Origin: Diadema setosum
Lineage: Eukaryota > Echinodermata > Echinoidea > Diadematoida > Diadematidae
Assembly (NCBI RefSeq): GCF_964275005.1
Contig: NC_092689.1
Location: 2,759,001-2,823,000 of the forward strand
Length of the DNA: 64,000 bases
Direction: 5' to 3'
The position numbers and the translations under genes are program-made. The stretch's first letter is position 1. The number at the start of each line of letters is the position of its first letter. The notes below the pieces were generated by a model that ran no database searches, was not told the origin of the DNA, and saw nothing but the letters and a program-made list of their open reading frames with translations. Below, in pieces: positions 58,101-64,000 of the stretch.

Positions 58101-61068
58101 TTCATTCTGATTTTAACTGCATAGTGTGTGATCTTACAAATATACCTAAGTCTTTCACTATTTCAAAAATTCTAATTATATGTCATTGACAGACCCCCCC
58201 CAAAAAAAAAAAAAAAAACAAAAAAAAAAAACACAAACAAACTCACAAACAAACAAACAAAAACAAAAACAGAATACAAAGTAGAAATTGTGGAGAATGT
58301 AAAATTAAGCAAAGATTTGTCAATGGACGACATGTTAGTGTTGTTCATATTGTGTGCATTTGTGTAAGTTTGTGTGTATTGCTCCCAAAGACTATATTCT
58401 CCTGGCTTTTGTAATACTTTCCTCTTTGGTGATTACATTCTTGCCCATCTTTCAGGACAGTGAAAGTTATATCCTGCCATGCAATTAAAACTATTTTCTG
58501 TTACCTGTATATTGGTGAATATAGACTGATATAGAACAGATTCAAGACCTCTGTGAATCTCTAAGTATAATTCCTAGGGGAAAATTGAAATGATTGATAC
58601 CTTCTTTTTTTTTTTCATCTTTTTCAAATGCTGATCTGTTGCTTTAATTTCACTGATTTCAATCAGAGCAGTGATGTAATTCTCCCCAGAGTGGCCCAAT
58701 GTGTTATAACATACAGAGTGTAGCAATTGTAACTAACCCTGCCGCTGCATGATTGATTGTCAAAGACAGGGGCTACAAGGTCACTGGTTTGGATTGTTCC
58801 AGAGAGGACATCCTTGTATTGAGGAAATGATCTGTCAATGCCATGTTAATTTAGAGCATATTGCACTGTTTGTGTGTCTGCAAGTTATGTAGAAGTACTA
58901 CATCATGCAAAGAGTATGCAGTCAAGCCTGTTGTAGTGGCCACTTGCCTACAGCAGCCACATGGTTCATGTGCTCCCCCTTAGGTGATATTTCACTGTGA
59001 AGAGTGATCACTAACTGTCTGTTGGTGTACTAATTCTCGCTAGTGTGCATGTGTACGAGTTCAGTAATCGACAGGCCTGGCCACTGGTACTCGCTGGCAT
59101 GGCTCGGGCGTTACAGCCGCCTATATACATGTACTGTACTAGTATCCGTGGTCGGCGCGGCGCTATAGGTGAGGTACACGTACGCGCACGCTAGCGCTGT
59201 GCAAATTATGCCCCGCGCCGGAAGTGCCCTTGCTACGAAGTGCACTAAATCTTGACGAAAAAGCTACATGCGGGTACTTTTTACGTCATTGGCGATAGTG
59301 AGAATTGCACTGCTTAGTTGCTAGAGTTTCTGCATTGCATGTAACAGCCTCTTTTACAACAGTAATCAAATAGTTAACTGCGAGAAAAAAAAAAAAAAAA
59401 AAGGCTGGAACAATACAATAGGTCATTATTATATTTTTTTATGCATTCATTTGTTTCTGAGATCTGTACAATTATTGTATGACAATCAGAAACGTTTAGC
59501 TTGGCTACTCACATTCATTTGTGTGTGTCTATGGGAAATGTGCATGTGATTAGCTTTGCAGATAACACATTGTAAGGTTCAAATTGGCTACCAGTCTGTC
59601 TCTAGTGGTCATTTGTCTATAAAGTCCATCTCTGTTTCTCTCGCAGCTGCGATGATGCAGTTATGAATGTTTCACTCAGTATCTTTAGTTATCATGCACA
59701 GGGTGAGTTAATTATTATCAGTTATGAGGTCTTTGGTGATATCCTATTCTGCCACATGTGGCAACAAAAAGCAATCTTACTGTGACCTGTGAGCCCCACT
59801 ACCCAAGCATATCAATGTGTTTTGTGTGTTGACTACTTCGTCTTGACTTCTCCCTGCTCTGTTCGAGAGAAGTGAAGCGGGTTCTAATACTCGCATATAG
59901 GGTATGACTCTCCCACACATGGGACTGACAGCTTCAAGTCTCCTCCAAAAGTTTAAAAAGACTTTTTCCAAGGGCACTACTGTAGGCTGGGTCTTGAATC
60001 CCATGCATGCGTGGAAAGCTCTCAGTCTCATCATCTGCGAGGTCTTAACCAATAAAGCTATGATGGCTAATTCTAGACCCAATGAAATATTCCATAGTTA
60101 CCTCAGGTTATCTGTTTATCATCAGATATGTTTCACATGTTGTTAAATTTTGATATGAATGAATAAAAATTTGACATGAATGCTTCATTCCGAGATCTGC
60201 ACATCCTTCTTCAACTCTACAGGTGGAAGTAGCTGCAAAAGAGATAGGATCAGGGCTCATACACCTGGGACTGAAACCCAAAGCAGATTCACTGCTTGGC
60301 ATCTATGCACAGAACAGGCTTGAGGTAATGTTAGAACAAGTGGAGTGATATTTATTTTGTTCTGTTTGTTCTTTGTTTGTTTATTTATTTATTTGTTTGG
60401 TTTGTTTGTTTGTTTGTTTGTTTGTTGGTGTTTTGGGGGGGGCAAAGGATGAGCGTAGGCACTGACAGTTCCTCCAACTTTTTAGGAAGGATAGTTGCAC
60501 TACTGTCATTTTTATTTCTAGTTGAAACATATTGAAGAGAGAATGGAGATTTAAATAAAGTAGATGTTTGGTCATGTAGTGTAAGTCCTTGCAGGTACCA
60601 GTAGTGAGAGACATTCATCACTATTTTACCATGGTTTATAGCTGTATGACCTGACTTCTTTTTATGTTTAACATTTCAATTCAAAGTCACAGAGCACAGG
60701 CTACTGTGGGAAGTACATAATCACCAAAGCAATGAGAAATTGATCCCAACAACAACAAGTCATACATAGCCTACATTGTATAAAGTGATGATAAAATATC
60801 AGAGTGCCCACATACAATGAATATGGACGCATGATACAAGAAGAATACCAGTTTGTCAATTTGTCTGTGTCTTTATGAAGGGAGCATGTAATCTTGCCTT
60901 GCTTTTCTGCTACATGTACTTACTGATATCAATGAAAGTGGTCTAACGAGAGCTGTTTTCTCTTTCAGTGGGGTTTGACTGATGTGGCATGTGTCACCTA
61001 CACCATCACAAATGTCCCTCTCTATGACACCCTTGGGCCAGATGTCTGCTCATTTGTCATCAACGAAG
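52427..61068 (+). CDS. Long-chain acyl-CoA synthetase (ACSL1/5/6 group), N-terminal part, exons 1-5
   Basis: Activates long-chain fatty acids to acyl-CoA using ATP, on endoplasmic reticulum or outer mitochondrial membranes. The coding exons 52427-52591, 55269-55383, 56041-56105, 60223-60324 and 60969-61068 join in consistent phases (0, 1, 0, 0, 1) and give about 182 residues. It begins MPWENTVLEVLRDPAVYG; a hydrophobic anchor follows at residues 18-32, then VDLNKQSIVLP and the family's TPDRKFIKY…TVYEAFIKG, LGIYAQNRLEW and NVPLYDTLGPD segments, matching vertebrate ACSL1 in order and spacing (IGIFAQNRPEW, VPLYDTLG). Full family members have about 700 residues, so three quarters of the protein, including the ATP-binding TSGTTGxPKG motif, lies beyond the window. 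The position of D/E residues is normal and no defect is seen. Confidence 0.92.
54010..54121. repeat. (TATC)n microsatellite, left part
   Basis: CTATCTATCTATC repeats with a CTAGAACTCTCTCTGTATC variant segment at 54068-54085. Interrupted by the element that starts at 54122. Confidence 0.9.
54122..54895. mobile_element. 774-base element with GGGCAATTCCGC ends, inserted in (TATC)n
   Basis: GGGCAATTCCGCAGTTAG and its near-complement CTAACCGCGGAATTGCCC are the ends. Adjacent CTAT on both sides cannot be distinguished from the microsatellite. TGTAACGTTACTAAC words occur at about 54490, 54505, 54693 and 54870. No coding frame. It sits in the first coding intron of ACSL. Confidence 0.8.
54896..55215. 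repeat. (TATC)n microsatellite, right part
   Basis: Long CTATCTATCTATC tract with TTTTTATC, CTGTCTATC variants and a second copy of the CTAGAACTCTCTCTTTATC segment (55056-55073). The long open frames (YLSIYLSIYL) are repeat artefacts. Confidence 0.92.
55269..55383 (+). CDS. ACSL coding exon 2
   Basis: It follows TTCATATATAG, in phase 0, and encodes GEERIHISAFTPDRKFIKYI and onwards to KGKSFD, ending in phase 1 before GTAAGT. Residues 56-93. The acceptor is weak in pyrimidines next to the (TATC)n tract. Confidence 0.82.
55384..56040 (+). other. ACSL intron 2, threefold repeated segment
   Basis: GGTAAGTTTAATGCAGTTAT, AGTAAGTTTAATGCAGTTAG and GGTAAGATAAATGCAATTAT occur at about 55383, 55510 and 55635, each followed by TTATCATAGCTTTGTGACAT-like text. 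A diverged tandem triplication of about 125 bases, starting at the donor site of exon 2. Confidence 0.6.
56041..56105 (+). CDS. ACSL coding exon 3
   Basis: It follows TTTTATTACAG and encodes NADCLGSCMQSGTVEYLSFN and Q, with GTGAGTCAC after it. It corresponds to the 'GPCLGSR…YEWLSYKQ' segment of ACSL1 but is shorter between LGS and the aromatic residue. Residues 94-115. Confidence 0.85.
56106..57284. other. ACSL intron 3, first part, nothing recognised
   Basis: A GTCT-rich run at about 56225-56265 explains the minus-strand open frame 56061-56552. Otherwise AT-rich. Confidence 0.5.
57285..57497. mobile_element. MITE, TACTGTAAAA-end family, copy 4 (reverse orientation)
   Basis: TACTGTATACGCAATAAAAT at the left; the interior has ATCGCGAAATTAAAATGCAT, ATTGAATGCCCGTGGCAATT and AAATTTCATGCAGCGAG, the inverse of copy 1's words (TTTCGCGAAC, ATTCAATGCAT). 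The right end is diverged. Confidence 0.55.
57498..58918. other. ACSL intron 3, homopolymer runs, no gene
   Basis: A-runs near 57775-57800, C-run/A-run/(CAAA)n at about 58193-58270, T-run at about 58604-58614. No coding support. Confidence 0.5.
58919..58985. mobile_element. Partial element with CAGTCAAGCCTGTTGTAGTG
   Basis: It resembles the left end of the 50190-50400 element (CAGTCAAACCTGTC and GGCCAC). No matching right end was defined; GTCTCTAGTGGTCATTTGTC near 59595 may be related. Confidence 0.4.
59090..59290. promoter_or_regulatory. CpG-dense patch inside ACSL intron 3
   Basis: GGCATGGCTCGGGCG, GTGGTCGGCGCGGCGC, ACGTACGCGCACGCTAGCGC and CCCCGCGCCGG cluster within 200 bases of AT-rich intron. 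It may be an internal promoter or a transposed piece. No exon is evident next to it. Confidence 0.3.
59780..60075 (-). mobile_element. tRNA-derived SINE-like element
   Basis: On the minus strand a TAGCTTTATTGGTTAAG stretch (60060-60044) looks like an RNA polymerase III A box and GGATTCAAGACC (60001-59990) like a B box, about 40 bases apart as in a tRNA gene. A further TTAGAACCCGC is found near 59885. The sequence does not fold into a functional tRNA by eye, so a tRNA-derived SINE is the best reading. Confidence 0.4.
60223..60324 (+). CDS. ACSL coding exon 4
   Basis: It follows TCAACTCTACAG and encodes VEVAAKEIGSGLIHLGLKPK then ADSLLGIYAQNRLE, with GTAATG after it. It matches the ACSL 'V...A..IGSALI.KGFK...DQFIGIFAQNRPE' segment. 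Residues 116-149. Confidence 0.93.
60325..60968. other. ACSL intron 4 with (GTTT)n tract
   Basis: GTTTGTTTGTTT repeats at about 60360-60426 then a G-run. Nothing else recognised. Confidence 0.55.
60969..61068 (+). CDS. ACSL coding exon 5
   Basis: It follows TTCTCTTTCAG and encodes WGLTDVACVTYTITNVPLYD then TLGPDVCSFVINE, ending in phase 1 before GTGAGT. The PLYDTLG block is diagnostic of the family. Residues 150-182. The next exon was not found before 64000. Confidence 0.95.
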
Positions 61069-61140
61069 GTGAGTTTCCAGATCATATTTCATGTTCAGTC
61101 TCTGTAGCTTGTATACCAGTATATTGTTTTAACACTAACC

Positions 61141-61627
61141 CCCTGTTCAGACTCAAGCCAGTTTATACCAAGACTCGATAAAGAAATGATGTATAAAGAA
61201 TCATCGTATAGCCGACAGACCATTCAGACGTGGTTCAGACGCTAATCTCAACCATTTGGAATACGTCGTATAGATGCGCAGTTTCCCACTGCACATGCTA
61301 ATGTGGTCATGACATGGCCGCTAGCGAGAGGAATGGGGTCACCTTTCGCGCGAGCTCACGTTACGCCCCGCCCAGTTATATCGTTCTATGGTCGCCATAT
61401 GTTCAGATGCACAGTGGACACAAGGGCATGCTGATTTGTTATCAAGTTCTAGTTCAAAACGATGCTGTGACCATTGTTTCGTTATACGTCTTTCTTTGTA
61501 CGTCATTTCATTATACGTTGTTTCGTTAATCAGCGTTCAGACGTATAAATTCATCATATAGCTATACCTTTTTGGTATACAGTAGCCATACCCTTTTAGT
61601 GTAAATGTTTTGCTTCTGAACACCCTG
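61141..61627. mobile_element. Possible TIR element (CTGTTCAGA / TCTGAACA ends)
   Basis: CCCTGTTCAGACTC at the left and CTTCTGAACACCC at the right are inverted. GTTTATACCAAG … ATCATCGTATAGC pairs loosely with GCTATACCTTTTTGGTATAC. GTTCAGACGT words recur inside. Ends are diverged and no target duplication was fixed. Confidence 0.4.
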
Positions 61628-62083
61628 GATAACATAGTGCTCAGAAAGGATCAGAATTCATCTTCCACCATTTTCAATTTACTTGCAATGTATCAAAAGG
61701 TTCTACCAGAAAGCTTCTCTGGCTGATACAGCTTGCAAGGATAATGAGTTGTTTGGGAGTATTTCAGGTCAAAGGTGTAAAATGATTTTGATCATACATG
61801 TAGTAGCCCAGTACACAACTTTTATTCCTGAAACAGCTTCCCAGTTCAGACATGTATGGGTAGAATGTTATTAGTATGCGATACGCGATGATCAAATTAT
61901 ACCCTAGCAGTAGTATTGAATCACACGCAGCTAACGAGTGGCATGTGATTCAATTCACTCTCCGGTGTGATGAATACTGCTGTGGCCTGATATATTATAA
62001 TAAATGTAATTGAATATAAAACATCACACAGAAACCATGATCAGGTATGCTATTAGATTGCAATACTCTTTGTTTACCAGCCA

Positions 62084-62105
62084 TTGGGGGGGGGGGGGGG
62101 GGGGG
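62084..62105. repeat. Poly-G run
   Basis: About 22 G residues; a C-run of about 18 lies at 62219-62236. Confidence 0.9.
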
Positions 62106-62302
62106 CTTTAGTATGTCTAACAATACTTAGGTAGTTAATTTATGCACTTTAACGTAGCAATGCACTGGAGTCATTTCGTAGTCCATTGAATCATGTTTTC
62201 TTCTTATTTTGGAATCCTCCCCCCCCCCCCCCCCCAAGTTATGGCTGGCATATTTATGAAGTTATAGTGTTTTAAAACTGAATAGGTCTACAAGAAGACA
62301 AA

Positions 62303-62790
62303 GACCCCGTTTACAGGCCCGCAATTTTGTCTGTTTACACTGCCGGGCTCGGCCCAGGCTTTTAATTCAAACCTTTCAATATTTTGTCGTAGTGGCGCTC
62401 TGCTTGTAAACAAACACAATTTGGTAAAGTCTGGTTTCCAGACCCTTTGCCAACTGGACTCCGCGGCGGCGACTTTGTCGCCGCCTTTGCCGAAGGAAAA
62501 ATCCTTTGCAGGACAAAACCACCTTAAACTATACTAGTTTTCGACGTTAAGGGCGTTAATATCCTGAATAGTGAAATAGCACGGACAGAGGGTCTGGAAG
62601 CCAGACTAAATTTGGTACCGCATTTGGCCCAGTTTGCGTTTATACAGAGAAAACGAGACCACCTCTAGAGCATGGCTAAATGCGCGGCCAATTTTGGCCC
62701 CGTATTTGGCCTTTTGCGCGTTCACACTGAACTGAAGGCGGGCTCAGCCGCAGCCGAGCCGCGGCCCAGCCCTGCACTGTAAACGGGTTC
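62303..62790. mobile_element. TIR element (CCCGTTTACAG ends), interrupted
   Basis: GACCCCGTTTACAGGCCCGC pairs with the complement of GCACTGTAAACGGGTTC. GGCCCCGTATTTGGCC and GCCGCAGCCGAGCCGCGG are GC-rich interior words. Cut by the element at 62427-62608. Confidence 0.65.
62427..62608. mobile_element. 182-base MITE nested in the preceding element, 9-base duplication
   Basis: AAGTCTGGTTTCCAGACCC at the left pairs with GGGTCTGGAAGCCAGACTA at the right. AATTTGGTA flanks both sides (62418-62426, 62609-62617). The same end sequence occurs alone at 49166-49210. Confidence 0.85.
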
Positions 62791-64000
62791 ATAGTGACAG
62801 GAATGAAATTGTTTCAGCGTAATGATGTCAAAATCAAACTCATTTGCTGGTTGCTGTGAGATGTCACTTAAATGGCTTGTCAGTTGACCTCAATGACCCC
62901 AGACTAGTGTCATGTTTTGTCTGATTTTGCACTAAATGCCTGATAAGTTTCTCTACAGCATATAATCTCTTTGAGTAAGATCATTTATTATGAAAGGTGT
63001 AATGTACACTGTAATCAATGCCCAGACTTGTTTGCCATGCTTGCTTACAAACACCCAATCACATGTATGCACCTTCTCACACCTCGGTGAAGTAAAACAA
63101 TAAAACAATGAACCCCATGTATTGTATTCTAATTCCATGTGCCCTGTTTCAGTCATCACTCTTGCAGTGAGAAAACAACATCCTTTCCAATAACAATGGA
63201 AATACTGTGAAAGCATGTGGAGAGTAGAGGGATATGAGTCCTTAGAGTCAGAAAGTCTGTCAATATTCTTACACATCACTAGACTGACAATTTCGTGTTT
63301 TGGGTATTTGTGTACTTCCATCGTCCATATGCATACAGAATTCTTCAACTGTAGGAAGTAATTGAGAAAGCACAGGTGTACATTCAAGTAGTATATACAT
63401 GTACTAATCGGTTTCTTGTGACAGTGCCATGAAACAACAATGCTAAATAATTGTTGTTTTTTTTGTTTTGTTTTTTTTTTACTTGGATTTGTCTTCTGTA
63501 AATGCATTTGAGGAATACGTATTTTGATGAAGATTAAACATTTATAAATTATAACTTGAAGTAAACTACAATATTCATGGCTTAATTGCATTACAGTGTC
63601 AGTGATAGCAGATTTTATGCAGTTAATTAGAATGCCAGATTAGGAAGTGAACGATTCTACTACATTTATGGTATACAAAGTTTTCTTCCAAATCCTGCTT
63701 TGTTGACAGGGGTACCTCATTAATTGATGCTCCATAAGGGCTTTCTACTGTAATCACATTTCACTGAATTAATTAGACTGGGGTTTGTTCTGGACTGGAT
63801 ATTTTGATTATAAAGGGCAATCTTTTGCAAATAATCACTATGGCATGCCCTGGATGTATTTCACGCCCTGTGATAGTTTGTAGTGTGTATATTCTAATTT
63901 TCATTGATTTTTCACAAACAATATCTTCAGGTATGTGCTCACCATTTTGTTAAGTATAGGTATTGATAAATATCTAAATCTGACCATCTATTTTTTCTAT
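62791..64000. other. ACSL intron 5, nothing recognised
   Basis: AT-rich. The next ACSL exon is not found. A T-run lies near 63453-63480. A 212-codon minus-strand open frame (62953-63591) shows no family motif. Confidence 0.5.

Noticed and set aside
59780-60075. Functional tRNA gene
   Set aside because: Box-like words are present but stems do not pair properly and no clear anticodon arm is visible; SINE remains likelier.
62953-63591. 212-codon open frame on the minus strand
   Set aside because: No recognisable domain, composition like translated AT-rich intron (many K, Y, C, H, I), no splice or promoter context, lies antisense in an ACSL intron.

Overview
This is a window of animal nuclear DNA. 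Its genes are split by GT-AG introns, it is AT-rich with short CpG-dense patches, and more than half of its recognisable content is short palindromic DNA elements, tandem arrays and microsatellites. The density of foldback or MITE-type elements, the many TACATGTA and TACATTGTA words, the TAACGTTA-rich patch and the character of the protein-coding exons suggest a marine invertebrate deuterostome. An echinoderm, perhaps a sea urchin, is most likely, but this is an inference from composition and repeat style and not from a marker gene.

Only two protein-coding genes can be supported. On the + strand, from about 52.4 kb to beyond the right edge, lie the first five coding exons of a long-chain fatty-acid CoA ligase of the ACSL1/5/6 group (about 182 residues: membrane anchor and start of the AMP-binding region). 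All splice phases agree. A CpG-dense stretch near 47.5 kb ending in a strong donor site may be its promoter and non-coding first exon. On the - strand, at 44265-42591, a two-exon gene encodes a 160-residue protein with about four membrane segments that I do not recognise; its CpG-rich promoter lies at 44.27-44.48 kb. The two genes are divergently arranged with about 3 kb between them.

Layout: 0-1.4 kb holds LINE remnants and a degenerate tandem repeat. 4.5-13.1 kb is bounded by a diverged inverted repeat pair and encloses a CpG patch, a patch rich in TAACGTTA and CTAG, and four exon-like repeated blocks with splice-like edges (6.5-8.4 kb). 13-23 kb holds scattered MITEs and microsatellites. 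23.5-27.1 kb is one 3.5 kb palindromic satellite-bearing element with YY1-like motifs. 29.4-36.9 kb is a dense field of nested palindromic elements, several with clear target-site duplications. 37-41 kb is repeat-poor. 42.6-44.5 kb is the membrane-protein gene. 45-52 kb holds MITEs, a Penelope-like retroelement fossil and long homopolymer tracts. 52.4-64 kb is the ACSL gene, whose introns hold a (TATC)n tract split by a transposon, a tRNA-derived SINE and a nested element pair.

No rRNA, functional tRNA, CRISPR, operon or bacterial signal was seen. No intact transposase or virus-like gene was found.
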